The translations under genes were made by a program, and so were the position numbers. 64,000 bases of DNA from Bacillus salipaludis (GTDB lineage: Bacteria > Bacillota > Bacilli > Bacillales_B > DSM-18226), in assembly GCF_004358205.1 (NCBI RefSeq), contig NZ_SMYO01000010.1, positions 1 through 64,000 of the forward strand, given 5' to 3'. The first letter of the stretch is position 1, and each line of letters opens with the position of its first letter. Positions 26,336 to 35,849 of this stretch are shown here, piece after piece. Under the pieces are notes generated by a model. It searched no databases and was not told where the DNA came from. It worked only from the letters and a program-made list of their open reading frames with translations.

Positions 26336-27019
26336 TTAATTGGAATTCGAGACAATTGGGTAAAAATCTTCGGTATGGGCTACGATATCCCCCCACCCCA
26401 TAAAATCCTCATCCGACACCTTCCAGGTATGTTTTTCTGTATCGTGACGGACTACTGCAAAATGAAAACAATCAGTAGAATAAATTTCAAAGCCGGCTTT
26501 TTTACATTGATCGATAAAAAAGTAATCCTCCGCACGATTTACTTTTTCAAATTGAACCTTTTCACTAACTGCTTTTCGAAACATTAACGTTGCTCCGGCA
26601 ACCGTGTCTGAGAATGAATTTTCTTCACCAGGGACTAAGACCAAGGCCTTTTTATTCTTAAAATAAATATAATATGAACCTTTGCCGGCAATCGAAACCT
26701 TTTCGTTTTTAAAGGCCTGCATGGAACTGGTAATATACTCTGGGCCATAATAATCGTCATCATCGAATTTAGCAATAATATCATGAGTTGCCTTTAAAAC
26801 CCCAAAATTTAAGCAATCTCCCAATGTTGCTTTTTCATGAAGTTGAAAAACACGTACATTTGGGTAATTCTTTGCTTTTTCCATCCATTTGTCTATACTC
26901 ATTGAATCCTTATTAAGGACAATGATTAACTCTTTATCCTTCCATGTTTGCTGTTGATAATTTTTAAATACATTATTGATAAATTCATCTCTTATGGTAC
27001 AAGTAATAATGGAAACCAT
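26336..27019 (-). CDS. family 2 glycosyltransferase
   Basis: A 227-residue soluble GT-A fold protein beginning with the typical first strand MVSIITCTIRD, with the metal-binding acidic cluster DDDD at residues 86-89 and an acceptor-side acidic motif NRAEDYFF near 180. It has no membrane segment. ATG 27019 is preceded by GGAGGAG. It follows a LamG-glycosyltransferase gene by 28 bp on the same strand, so the two probably act together on a surface or spore glycan. Substrate is unknown, and the pair is absent from the B. subtilis locus. Confidence 0.85.
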   Translation of the reverse strand: MVSIITCTIRDEFINNVFKNYQQQTWKDKELIIVLNKDSMSIDKWMEKAKNYPNVRVFQLHEKATLGDCLNFGVLKATHDIIAKFDDDDYYGPEYITSSMQAFKNEKVSIAGKGSYYIYFKNKKALVLVPGEENSFSDTVAGATLMFRKAVSEKVQFEKVNRAEDYFFIDQCKKAGFEIYSTDCFHFAVVRHDTEKHTWKVSDEDFMGWGDIVAHTEDFYPIVSNSN

Positions 27020-27047
27020 TTTTCTCCTCCTTTCCTTCCGAATGCTT

Positions 27048-28865
27048 TTAGGAAGCAATAACTTTTTCAATGAAATTAGCCAGGTTTTTATATTTGCCTA
27101 GGTTACTTAGTTTCCGGAGATCAGATTTAAGGCCGTTTATTTGGTCTATTCCAAAACCGGCAGCTCCTAAAATATTAAAATGGCGAATATCCACTTTCAG
27201 TAAGATCGCAATCGTTTCAAGGACCAAGATGAATCTGTTTTGAAATTTTTTGGTTTTATCGCCGTATTTTTCAACCAAATTCTTATATTCTTGCAGAATA
27301 TCATTCATGGTTGTTAAACCCGTTATCCTCGATAGTTCTAAACCAAGAATAAGGATGTCCACTTCATGATGCTTCTTAATAAATAAATGATAATTCTCGA
27401 TGGCCTCTTTCCACTTGCTTTTTGCGACTGGATGTTCTTGGTGATAGGATATAACATTCTCGGCATTAAGATACTTCGCCCCTGCCTTATATAAGCGGTA
27501 TCCTAATTCCCAGTCTTCATAACCGTATTTCACAAATTCCTCATCAAAAACCCCTGCTTTATTTAAAAGCTCTCTTCTCAAAGAAACATTCCCTGTCAGG
27601 AAGGCCATCCATGGAAATTCAAACCCTTCTAAATCCGTTCCATATTTGCTGGTAAGGTTGCGAAACCACGAGTTCGCATCCTTAATTAAAGCACCATAGG
27701 CCTGATTTGTAATATCACTTTTATTAATGAGAGGATAAGGCTTTTCAGTTGTTTTTTCATAATTATCGAATTTACTTTTAAGGTTTTCATTCCCTTTTAC
27801 CATCTCAGCGATTTGGCCAAGTTTATCACGATCATATTTTGGAAAAATACAAGTAATTATATTCCTAGAATACATAACCCCAGACATAATAAGATTACTT
27901 TTTGCTTGGTGATACTTAACGTGATTGGTAACAAAATTAGGGTCAACAAGCATTTCAGCGTCTAAAAATATCAGGATGTTTCCACTCGATGCTTGAATTC
28001 CTAAGTTGCGCACCTTTGCCCTTCCAAGATTTTCATTGTTTCGAATATATTTGAATTGATATGGCGCTTGATAGTTTTTAAGGGAGTCTTCGGTTTGATC
28101 TGTAGAGGCATCATCAATGAAAATAACTTCCATTTTTTCCGAATTGAATGTCTGGTTTTCAAGAGAATATAGGGTGAATAGGTTTAGTGGATACTTATTG
28201 TAGGAAGGGATAATAATACTTACCTCTATTTTTTTATTCTGATTATTCGTCAAACCTCTATAATTATCAGTCTTTGTTTCATTATTCGCTGATACTGGTT
28301 CTCTCTTAATTTCTCTAGTGATTTTTTTAGGCCAAATGGCATATAGACCGTTCTCTCGCCCCTTCATTCTAACATTCATATTTACTTTCAGCTGATTTTC
28401 GCTTCTGCAATGATTCCAAATTCTAACTTCTTTAATATCCCCTATAAAGAACACTCCAGGCGGATAAACAATGGAACCTGATGGAGAGACATACTTTTTA
28501 GGACTCTTTTCCCCTTCTTTTACGAAAGTACCATTTATGAAAAGAAAGGGTCTTTTCTCCTTATAAACAACTGCCACATGTACCCACTCATTAATGGAGG
28601 TCTCATAAACTAAAGTGGCGTAAATATTGTTTTGTGTATATTCATAGACAGATACTCCATTCATGCCAATGGAGACGAAGATTCCGGAGCTATTTTGGTC
28701 CTCTCCTCTAGCAGGCCCAATAATATAATTTTTTCCATTGCTGTTTACTGGAACTTCCCTGGACTGTTTATCGATTTGATGTATGTTTCCAGGCTTAACC
28801 ATAAATTCATAGGTAAACGAATTTTTTATATTTCTGATCAATCGGTCAGTGATGTTTCCTGACAT
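27048..28865 (-). CDS. LamG-like domain fused to family 2 glycosyltransferase
   Basis: A 605-residue protein in three parts. Residues about 15-170 look like a concanavalin/LamG jelly roll (TYEFMVKPG, WVHVAVVY, LFINGTFV, GDIKEVRIWNHCRSE). A linker rich in Lys/Asn follows. Residues 214-460 are a GT-A glycosyltransferase (VSIIIPSYNK, DDAST near 251, LDAE near 301, EDWELGYRL at 450-458, as in chondroitin-polymerase-like enzymes). About 140 C-terminal residues are unassigned. No signal peptide is visible, so a LamG fold in the cytosol may bind the glycan acceptor (inference). Confidence 0.82.
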   Translation of the reverse strand: MSGNITDRLIRNIKNSFTYEFMVKPGNIHQIDKQSREVPVNSNGKNYIIGPARGEDQNSSGIFVSIGMNGVSVYEYTQNNIYATLVYETSINEWVHVAVVYKEKRPFLFINGTFVKEGEKSPKKYVSPSGSIVYPPGVFFIGDIKEVRIWNHCRSENQLKVNMNVRMKGRENGLYAIWPKKITREIKREPVSANNETKTDNYRGLTNNQNKKIEVSIIIPSYNKYPLNLFTLYSLENQTFNSEKMEVIFIDDASTDQTEDSLKNYQAPYQFKYIRNNENLGRAKVRNLGIQASSGNILIFLDAEMLVDPNFVTNHVKYHQAKSNLIMSGVMYSRNIITCIFPKYDRDKLGQIAEMVKGNENLKSKFDNYEKTTEKPYPLINKSDITNQAYGALIKDANSWFRNLTSKYGTDLEGFEFPWMAFLTGNVSLRRELLNKAGVFDEEFVKYGYEDWELGYRLYKAGAKYLNAENVISYHQEHPVAKSKWKEAIENYHLFIKKHHEVDILILGLELSRITGLTTMNDILQEYKNLVEKYGDKTKKFQNRFILVLETIAILLKVDIRHFNILGAAGFGIDQINGLKSDLRKLSNLGKYKNLANFIEKVIAS

Positions 28866-28997
28866 GTTGCACCCCTTTTCCTTCTTTATGCTAAACCACG
28901 TCCGATTTAGTATAGCTTTTACACAATATGTACAAGGGTATAAATTGGACTAGACTATCTCCCATTTATCTGTTGGTTTTTATTTTTTCATAAAAAA

Positions 28998-29033
28998 AAT
29001 AAGACAGCAGCCTCAAAATAAGGCCTGCTGTCT
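28998..29033 (-). terminator. terminator of hom
   Basis: Minus strand GACAGCAGGCCT and AGGCTGCTGTC form a stem (one bulge) followed by a T tract, 12 bp after the hom stop codon. Confidence 0.88.
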
Positions 29034-29044
29034 AAGGAAATTTT

Positions 29045-30280
29045 TTATATTGTAACGGTTAGGTATTCTTTTTTATTTTGAAGGATTTGCGTTCCATCCA
29101 GGATTGGGTAATAACTTAATGATGGAAACTCTTTAGCTTTCTGTAAGATCTCCTCATCAGTGGTCTCCACAATAAAAGTTTGATCTGACACTTGATCTAC
29201 AGGGTGGATGGATGGGCTTAATTCCGTTTTACTCACCCCGCTTATTAGCCAGAAATTATTTACTGAACCGGCAGCAAGGGGTAAAACTTCTATTACAGGA
29301 TTAGTCTGAAGCTTATTTTGCTGATTACTTTGGCTTACATAAACTAGGTCCTCGATAACTGCACTTGCGGTCGGAAACATTCCCGCGCCAGGACCTTGCA
29401 GAGTTATCCTGCCCACGATGTCTGAGAATACATTTACCGCATTTTCTACCCCTTCCACATGATAGAATGGATGGGACTTACTGACAAGCACTGGCCTTAC
29501 ACTTCCAATAAGTTTATCCCCTTCTTTTTGAATACTCACAACATGCTTGAACCGAAAACCAAGCTGGTCTGCCGTTTCAATTAAGTCACTTGTAATAGAA
29601 GTGATTCCAACTCGTTCCACAGCCTTCCAATTCGGTGCATTTCCAAAGGCCACTCTGCTTAAAACCATTAATTTATAAAAAGCATCAAAGCCTTCCACAT
29701 CATTGGTTGGGTCTGCTTCCGCAAATCCCTTTTCCTGAGCCAATTTTAAGGCATCAGCAAATGACTGCTTTTTCTCACGCATTTCAGTCAAAATGAAATT
29801 AGATGTCCCGTTAACAATTCCTTGAATTTGCTGAACACGATTGACCTTTAACAATTGTCTTAAGGTTTGAATGATTGGAACTCCACCCGCAACAGTCGCT
29901 TCAAAGCCAATCGATACTTGGTGTTCTTCAGCAAGATCCAATAGCTCTTTTCCATGGTGTGCAAACATTTCTTTGTTCGCAGTAATAATATGGCAGCCTC
30001 TTTCAATTGCTTGTTTTAAATAGTTAAAGGCTGGGTCTTTGCCCACAATCGCATCAACCACAATATCAAGTTGTGAAAGATTGATAATTTCATTGAAATC
30101 CGTTGTGATAAGAACATCCTTTGCGATTTTTCTTTCTTTTTGATTATTTTTAATTAGAACGGCCGCAACCTCCACTTTCTTTCCCAATAGTGCTTCCAGT
30201 TCACTTTCATGTGTTTGAATGGTTCGATAAACTCCTTCGCCTACTGTTCCGAACCCTAAAATGGCTACCTTTACTGTCAT
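29045..30280 (-). CDS. hom: homoserine dehydrogenase, riboswitch-controlled
   Basis: A 411-residue homoserine dehydrogenase: NAD(P) motif GFGTVGEG (9-16), substrate-domain signature NGTSNFILTEM and AEADPTNDVEGFDAFYKL with the catalytic Lys region, and an ACT-like C-terminal tail. It reduces aspartate-4-semialdehyde to homoserine for methionine and threonine. It stands alone, without thrC or thrB, behind a SAM-I riboswitch, which points to methionine as the main purpose. A second, ACT-less homoserine dehydrogenase is encoded at 37361-38401. Confidence 0.93.
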   Translation of the reverse strand: MTVKVAILGFGTVGEGVYRTIQTHESELEALLGKKVEVAAVLIKNNQKERKIAKDVLITTDFNEIINLSQLDIVVDAIVGKDPAFNYLKQAIERGCHIITANKEMFAHHGKELLDLAEEHQVSIGFEATVAGGVPIIQTLRQLLKVNRVQQIQGIVNGTSNFILTEMREKKQSFADALKLAQEKGFAEADPTNDVEGFDAFYKLMVLSRVAFGNAPNWKAVERVGITSITSDLIETADQLGFRFKHVVSIQKEGDKLIGSVRPVLVSKSHPFYHVEGVENAVNVFSDIVGRITLQGPGAGMFPTASAVIEDLVYVSQSNQQNKLQTNPVIEVLPLAAGSVNNFWLISGVSKTELSPSIHPVDQVSDQTFIVETTDEEILQKAKEFPSLSYYPILDGTQILQNKKEYLTVTI

Positions 30281-30304
30281 GATTGATCCCCCCGCTATTA
30301 AAAA

Positions 30305-30340
30305 ATGGAAAAAAGAAAACCCTCTTCATAAGAAGAGGGT
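30305..30340 (-). terminator. SAM riboswitch expression-platform terminator
   Basis: Minus strand ACCCTCTTC / GAAGAGGGT with a TTAT-type loop and a T-rich tail, immediately after the SAM-I aptamer and about 25 bp before the hom start. Confidence 0.92.
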
Positions 30341-30350
30341 CGTCATCCTC

Positions 30351-30462
30351 CTCTTATCTTTCAGGTTAAACATAACCTGCAGGAATTAGCACCTTTTCAA
30401 GGATTACCTTGAAGGTTGCCGGGCTTCATCGGGCCTAGTCCCTCCGCCGCTCTGGATAAGAG
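30351..30462 (-). promoter_or_regulatory. SAM-I (S-box) riboswitch aptamer
   Basis: On the minus strand the aptamer shows P1 strands CTCTTATC / GATAAGAG, the conserved AGAGCGGCGGAGGGACT, GCCCGATGAAGCCCGGCAACC, the variable P3 hairpin (CCTTCAAGG / CCTTGAAAAGG) and GGTGCTAATTCC. All are diagnostic of the S box. High SAM should favour the downstream terminator and stop hom transcription. Confidence 0.97.
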
Positions 30463-30504
30463 TATTTATAAAATTGTTAGTTGAATTTCCATGTTATGAA
30501 TGAA

Positions 30505-30533
30505 ATTGTAGTTGATTCCTGCAAAGCTGTCAA
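30505..30533 (-). promoter_or_regulatory. promoter of the hom transcript
   Basis: Minus strand TTGACA (30528-30533), 17 bp, TACAAT (30505-30510), about 45 bp upstream of the S-box aptamer. Confidence 0.88.
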
Positions 30534-30552
30534 TCTTTTTTGAAAATTCCTT

Positions 30553-31230
30553 TTACAGGGGTAATAAAGAAATTATGTCCCGTTCCTTCACTTGATTAAT
30601 CATTTCAAGCCATTCTTTAGGTTTATTTGAAAGAATTGAGTAATAGGTAGTCAGAAACTCTACTACTAAAGCTGCCTGTAAATGTTCCAATTCATCATCC
30701 ATTGGCATAAAGCATAAATCCAATCCTTTTACCGCTTCGCCATTATTCTCCCATGAAGGGTGGACATAGGAAAGGTCAAGACGTTTGTAGCCCAAATGAG
30801 ACAATACCTCCCTGCGAACATAAGGATCCATCACTTTTACTCCGCCAAACTCGTGATTTTGAACACGATACGGGTCATAGATTTCAGCAAACATACCAAA
30901 TAGTTCGTTTCCATTGTCTAGTGCTAGTTTTTTTAAGTCTTTTAATCTATTTTGAGCTAAGAATCGGCCAAGTCCAAGCCCAGGCTTACCGATAATCGTA
31001 AAATCTGTCATAGCAATATTCCATTCGGGATAATATCGATATTCAGTTGCTCCTACAACCTCATCCTCCTGTAACGCAACAAACACCCGAATACTTGGAT
31101 CCTCTAATGGTTCTCTCCATAACTCATACTCTAATACTTCTTCTTGGGGGAAAATTTCTCCCATTAATTGATGCAACTTTTTAAAATTCGGATCCTTAAT
31201 ACTCGTAATGCGTTTATAATCCATTTTCAT
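30553..31230 (-). CDS. GNAT-like acetyltransferase
   Basis: A 225-residue protein with a GNAT-type core in the first half (VFVALQEDEVVGATEYRYYPE, then GLGLGRFLAQNRLKDL resembling motif A of the acetyl-CoA site) and a helical C-terminus. The acceptor is unknown. It is the third gene of a nitrilase-GNAT-GNAT operon, 11 bp after the previous gene, with GGGGG before the ATG. The C-terminal 60 residues are not recognised. Confidence 0.75.
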   Translation of the reverse strand: MKMDYKRITSIKDPNFKKLHQLMGEIFPQEEVLEYELWREPLEDPSIRVFVALQEDEVVGATEYRYYPEWNIAMTDFTIIGKPGLGLGRFLAQNRLKDLKKLALDNGNELFGMFAEIYDPYRVQNHEFGGVKVMDPYVRREVLSHLGYKRLDLSYVHPSWENNGEAVKGLDLCFMPMDDELEHLQAALVVEFLTTYYSILSNKPKEWLEMINQVKERDIISLLPL

Positions 31231-31241
31231 TCATTCCCCCT

Positions 31242-31904
31242 TTATTTGAATGGGTTTTTCCATTCCATTAAAACAGCATAATTACAGGATTCTTCATCCT
31301 CAAGATAGTTTTCTGCAAGTCCGATTGGAACTCTGCCACAATGCAGCAGGAAAGTGATTACAGGGTCCTTAACATCTCCCTTTATGATTGCCTGCAAATA
31401 CTCTTCCGGCGTCATTTTATTTGCGAGTTTACGATAGCCCGGCATTCTCCCGCCGCCAAGCAACCGATCAAGGCCTTTTTGAATCACAATATGATACATG
31501 GACTGCATCATTAATTTACCAATTCCCAGCTTACGATATTTGGGGCGGACACCAATGTCGACAATGTACAACGTGTTTCCATTCGGTTGGTGATTGCGGA
31601 TATAGCCGTGGTCAGTAATCTCCTCCCACTTATGGCTTGGATGGTTGGGATCAAAATCGACGCACACCCCCGTCAGGGATCCTGCTAATTCACCATTCAC
31701 TTCAACGCATAATGCTCCGTCTTGAAAAAGGGTTACATGATTTATTAATTGTTCCTCGTTCCACCATAATTCTGAAGGAAATGGCGGTGGGAAACATTCT
31801 TTTTGAATGTCAATGAGCTGGGAAAAATCATTCTTTGTGTAATTGCGGACTATCACCGGAACAGGCAGATTTTTATCAAAAACATAAAATTCACTCCGAT
31901 ACAA
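31242..31904 (-). CDS. GNAT family N-acetyltransferase
   Basis: About 220 residues. GNAT motifs are clear: VEVNGELAGSLTGV, IVDIGVRPKYRKLGIGKLMM (acetyl-CoA loop RKLGIGK) and a Gly-rich GGGRMPGY. The start is set at TTG 31904, because GGGGGG lies 6 bases upstream. A longer frame to 31928 would overlap the nitrilase gene and lacks an SD. In other bacteria, including B. subtilis YhcX, a GNAT domain is fused to a nitrilase; here the two are separate adjacent genes. Confidence 0.83.
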   Translation of the reverse strand: MYRSEFYVFDKNLPVPVIVRNYTKNDFSQLIDIQKECFPPPFPSELWWNEEQLINHVTLFQDGALCVEVNGELAGSLTGVCVDFDPNHPSHKWEEITDHGYIRNHQPNGNTLYIVDIGVRPKYRKLGIGKLMMQSMYHIVIQKGLDRLLGGGRMPGYRKLANKMTPEEYLQAIIKGDVKDPVITFLLHCGRVPIGLAENYLEDEESCNYAVLMEWKNPFK

Positions 31905-31915
31905 TAGGATCCCCC

Positions 31916-32764
31916 CTATTTTTCCCAATCCGTATATAAATCCGTTCTTCGGTCACGCCAAGTTGTGACTGAGCCACGGTCTCTCACTTCATAAAGGAGC
32001 TCAAGGTCCAGGTCAGCCGTGACGATCATGTCATGATTGATTTCGCCTTCTGCTAAGATTCCTTGGGGTGGAAAAGGTATATCATTTGGTGTAATAATGG
32101 CTGCCTGGCCAAAATTTGCGCGCATAAAATCGACCGTCGGAAGGGAGCCGACCGTTCCTGTTAAAACAACATAGACTTGATTTTCAATCGCACGAGCATG
32201 GCTTGTGTAACGAACGCGGTGAAATCCATGACGGTCATCGGTACAGGATGGACAGAAAATAACATCCGCACCCTTTGCTTTTGCCATCCGTACGATTTCT
32301 GGAAATTCAATATCGTAGCAGGTAAGGATTGCAATCTTCCCTTTTTCCGTTTCAAAAATTTGAAAGGATTCCCCTGCTTCCATATTCCATTCGTTTACTT
32401 CAGTCGGTGTAATATGGAGCTTCGCCTGTTCGCCAATTCTTCCATCCGGATAAAATAAATGAGCGGTATTAAAAAGCTTGCCGTCCCTTTCCAAAACTTG
32501 GGTTCCGGCGATGATATGCATGTTGGTTTGTTTTGCGAAGTTGGAAAATAGTTCACGGTATTGGTCTGTAAAGCTTGGAAGTTCGTCAATTTTCTTTCCC
32601 TTTCCGATGGATAGGAGCTGAGTGGTAAAGAATTCGGGAAAAAGGACGAATTCGGCACCAAATTCTTCAGCAGTTTTTATATAATGCTCACATTGTTGGG
32701 CGAATTCTTCAAAGGATTGTATGGTATGCAGATGGTACTGGACCGCTGAAACTCTTAATTTCAT
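31916..32764 (-). CDS. carbon-nitrogen hydrolase (nitrilase superfamily)
   Basis: A 282-residue nitrilase-superfamily hydrolase with the catalytic triad Glu44 (LFPEFF), Lys115 (AKLHITPTE) and Cys149 (LTCYDIEFPE). It hydrolyses a C-N bond, probably an amide, and the substrate is unknown. It heads an operon with two GNAT proteins. Nitrilase plus GNAT suggests a release-and-acetylate or repair reaction on a small amide (inference). GGGGG precedes the ATG. Confidence 0.9.
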   Translation of the reverse strand: MKLRVSAVQYHLHTIQSFEEFAQQCEHYIKTAEEFGAEFVLFPEFFTTQLLSIGKGKKIDELPSFTDQYRELFSNFAKQTNMHIIAGTQVLERDGKLFNTAHLFYPDGRIGEQAKLHITPTEVNEWNMEAGESFQIFETEKGKIAILTCYDIEFPEIVRMAKAKGADVIFCPSCTDDRHGFHRVRYTSHARAIENQVYVVLTGTVGSLPTVDFMRANFGQAAIITPNDIPFPPQGILAEGEINHDMIVTADLDLELLYEVRDRGSVTTWRDRRTDLYTDWEK

Positions 32765-33018
32765 TTTTCTCCCCCTGTTACTGATTTAAAATGACACTTA
32801 TGAGAATTATCTATCATTTTGGTATTTTCTTCAATGGGAATGATTATAAAAAAGGGGGAGGATTTCTAAATCTCTTTGGGCTAATTTTAGCGGCTTTTTA
32901 TGAAGTCCTTATTAACATCATATTGGAATATTTTAATATAACTTATAAACTTCCTAAAACACTACATTTAAGTGCATTAACTCAATCTCCAAAACCAAAA
33001 TCCTTGCCCTTTTATATC

Positions 33019-33951
33019 TTACCTCGCCCATGCAGAAATGGTCGTTATATTCTCCGGTTTTGTCCTGCAGCAGCCACCAATCAATCGGGCACCGCATTCA
33101 TACCAGTGAAGGGTACTGTCGCCGTAAGTTTCATCAGATGATGCCCCATTCCAAGTTTTAGTGACTGCATCGTACTGCTCGCCTAAATTTGGATATACGA
33201 TGATAGGTTTAACTGTATGACTGTGCACTTTATTTATCAGCGAAGAAATGTACTGGGGCTGCGTGCAGTTTATGCCGACGGCAGCCACTTGATCATATTT
33301 ATCCAGCCATTCTGCACACTCAGCAACCAGGGTTCCATCACTAATATGAAGCCCGTCTTTTGCACTGAAGCTAATCCATGCATAGGTTTTGGGAAACTCT
33401 TCTAGTAACCTAACGATTGCTCTGGCCTCCATCAGACATGGAATAGTTTCGCAGGCCAGGATATCGGAACCGGCATCGATCAAGGCTTTCATACGGGGCC
33501 TATGGAAATTCATAAGTTCTTCTTCGGTCAACGTATAATCTCCTCGATATTCAGATCCATCAGCAAGAAATGCGCCATATGGCCCTACAGAACCGGCTAC
33601 TAAAGGCTTCGGCCGGTTTGAGCGGTTCTCGGGTATTCCCCAGAATTCATCGCGTGCTTTTAAGGCTATCTGCACGGATTTCTGGATGAGAATGAGCGCT
33701 TCAGCCTCGCTTAAACCGCGCCGGGAGAATCCTTCGACAGTTGCCTGGTAACTTGCAGTGATAGCACAGTCAGCTCCCGCTTTAAAATAATCCGTATGTA
33801 CCTGTTTGATAAGCTCAGGATTTTCGATAAGTATGGTTGCCGACCAAAGACTGTCGTTCAAATTACAGCCATGACGGTCAAGTTCAGTTGCCATTGCACC
33901 ATCTAATATAACTAACGGGAATTTCTCTAATATGTTTTCAATAGGATTCAT
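33019..33951 (-). CDS. mmuM: homocysteine S-methyltransferase
   Basis: A 310-residue zinc-dependent methyltransferase of the MmuM/YbgG family. Zinc ligands are Cys229 (GINCTQP) and Cys294/Cys295 (GGCC). It transfers a methyl group from S-methylmethionine (or SAM) to homocysteine, giving methionine. It lies downstream, on the same strand, of an amino-acid permease operon, but a hairpin and a candidate promoter separate them. No S box precedes it. In B. subtilis ybgG is paired with a permease (ybgF), a parallel to the arrangement here. Confidence 0.92.
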   Translation of the reverse strand: MNPIENILEKFPLVILDGAMATELDRHGCNLNDSLWSATILIENPELIKQVHTDYFKAGADCAITASYQATVEGFSRRGLSEAEALILIQKSVQIALKARDEFWGIPENRSNRPKPLVAGSVGPYGAFLADGSEYRGDYTLTEEELMNFHRPRMKALIDAGSDILACETIPCLMEARAIVRLLEEFPKTYAWISFSAKDGLHISDGTLVAECAEWLDKYDQVAAVGINCTQPQYISSLINKVHSHTVKPIIVYPNLGEQYDAVTKTWNGASSDETYGDSTLHWYECGARLIGGCCRTKPENITTISAWAR

Positions 33952-34322
33952 TATAGTACCTCCGATACAGTTAATTTTCTGTGATTCCGTAGAAATGATG
34001 AAAAGACGAGAACTTTTTATTTCTTATATAATCAGTGTTCATTGAGTTCATCAATATAGACCTAAGTTAGAAAAATGTCTTAGCCGTACTTAAGTTAAAC
34101 AGATTTTAGGTAGCGTCGAGGCGATGAATTTGGTTAAAAAGGACAGATCCTCCTGCGAAAGAGGTCTGTCCAAGGGCAGGTGAAATTCATTCAGCAATGG
34201 ATTGGATTAATAGAATAACAGTCTGACAACCGCAAGATATTTGTAGTATTTTTAATTGAATTTTTTCACAACACTATTAATAGTATTTTCCAGTTTAATA
34301 GATCTTTTAAACCAAGCCCTCT
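33952..34322 (-). other. intergenic region with terminator hairpin and mmuM promoter candidate
   Basis: This 371-bp gap holds a strong stem (34141-34171, GGACAGACCTC / GGAGGATCTGTCC on the minus strand) followed by five T residues, which would end the permease operon. Closer to mmuM is a candidate promoter: TTGATG (34049-34054), 18 bp, TATATA (34025-34030). No ORF or riboswitch is seen. Confidence 0.6.
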
Positions 34323-35759
34323 CTACTTAATATTATCTATATACTGATTGTGTTGATCATAAGAATCTAATAGATTCTTTTTTCCGCGATGTTTAATATA
34401 GTAGAAAAAATAGCATAAGCCAATGAAGGGTACTCCACTATATAGAGCAATTCGTTGGCTTTGATCGAAAGCAAGGCCTACACAAGAAGCAAAACATAAA
34501 ACAAAAGCAGTAATGGGCACAAAGGGATACAGAGGTGTACGAAATTTCAAATGTGTGATATCCCCTCCCTCTTTAATAAAACGCTTTCGAAACATATACT
34601 GCGATAACACAATTCCCATCCATACAGTAACCACGGCAAATCCTGAAATAGCTACAAGCACTAAATAAACTGTATCTGGTGCAACTACACTAGAGAATAA
34701 CGACAAACAGGCTACTGCCATACTTAAAATTAACGCATTAAGCGGCACTCCTTTTGATGTTACCTTTCCTAAGAGGGGGCTTATTGTTTTTCCGTTGGAA
34801 AGAGACCATAACATACGAGTAGATGCATAGAGACCGGAATTTGCTACGGATAATAAAGCTGTAAGAATAACGAAGTTCATGATGTCAGCTGCATAAGGAA
34901 TTCCTATATTATCAAAGACCATAACGAACGGACTTTCAATAACTCCTGCTTCTTTCCAAGAGATTAATCCAGATAATACAAATATAGCTCCGATAAAGAA
35001 AAAAACGGTTCTCCAAATTACATTTCTGACGGAACGGGGAATGTCTTTTTCCGGATTTTCGCTCTCTCCAGCGGCAATTCCAATAAGCTCTGTTCCTGAA
35101 AAGGCAAAGTTTACGGAAATCATAGCCATTAAAACTGGAAGCATCCCATTAGGAAAAAGACCTCCTTCACCAGTAAAATGTGAGAGCATCGGGGCAGATG
35201 CATGGCCTTTCATTGGTATGAAACCAAACATCGCAGCTCCCCCCAATACGATAAATAAAATAATGGTAATTACTTTAATTCCGGCAAACCAAAATTCTGC
35301 TTCGGCAAAAAATTTTACTGAAAAGGCATTTAGTAGAAAAAGGGCAATCGCAAAGATGGCACTCCATATCCAAACGGAGGTATCAGGGAACCATCTCTTC
35401 ATTAATAGACCGGAGGCGGTAAATTCCGATCCTACTGTTACAACCCAGGTAAGCCAGTACATTACACCAATAGTAAATCCGGTAGCAGGACCGACATACT
35501 TTGTAGCATAGGTTTGAAATGAACCGGTTACCGGCATGGCTACAGTTAATTCACCAAGACAAAGCATAACAAGATACATAATGAGTGCCCCAACCAAATA
35601 AGCGAGAATCGTCCCTCCTGGTCCAGCTTGATTAATGGTATAGCCCGTGCTTAGAAAAAGGCCTGTGCCAATTACCCCTCCTAGCGAAATCATAAACAAA
35701 TGTCTGCTTTTCATTGTACGTTTTAACTGATTTTGATCAGAATTTTTTACCTGTAGCAT
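34323..35759 (-). CDS. amino-acid permease (APC superfamily)
   Basis: A 478-residue APC-family transporter with about twelve membrane helices, the N-terminal consensus [13 protein letters not shown], and [13 protein letters not shown] in the helix 6-7 loop. This is typical of the AAT group, which includes S-methylmethionine, GABA and lysine permeases. The start at 35759 follows AAAGGAGG by 7 bases; the frame continues to 35837 without need. Fourth gene of the CGS-HSD-ALDH-permease operon. The substrate is likely an aspartate-family or sulfur amino acid by context (inference). Confidence 0.87.
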   Translation of the reverse strand: MLQVKNSDQNQLKRTMKSRHLFMISLGGVIGTGLFLSTGYTINQAGPGGTILAYLVGALIMYLVMLCLGELTVAMPVTGSFQTYATKYVGPATGFTIGVMYWLTWVVTVGSEFTASGLLMKRWFPDTSVWIWSAIFAIALFLLNAFSVKFFAEAEFWFAGIKVITIILFIVLGGAAMFGFIPMKGHASAPMLSHFTGEGGLFPNGMLPVLMAMISVNFAFSGTELIGIAAGESENPEKDIPRSVRNVIWRTVFFFIGAIFVLSGLISWKEAGVIESPFVMVFDNIGIPYAADIMNFVILTALLSVANSGLYASTRMLWSLSNGKTISPLLGKVTSKGVPLNALILSMAVACLSLFSSVVAPDTVYLVLVAISGFAVVTVWMGIVLSQYMFRKRFIKEGGDITHLKFRTPLYPFVPITAFVLCFASCVGLAFDQSQRIALYSGVPFIGLCYFFYYIKHRGKKNLLDSYDQHNQYIDNIK

Positions 35760-35849
35760 CCAGTTTCCTCCTTTGGTATAGGTAACCGCGTGTTCAAAAC
35801 CTATTAGGTCAATTCCTATTAAACTAGCATTTACCACTCCATTGCTTTA

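Noticed and set aside
33952..34140. SAM riboswitch before mmuM
   Set aside because: None of the S-box motifs (GGAGGGA, GATGAAGCC, GGTGCTAATTCC) is present in this gap, unlike the hom leader.
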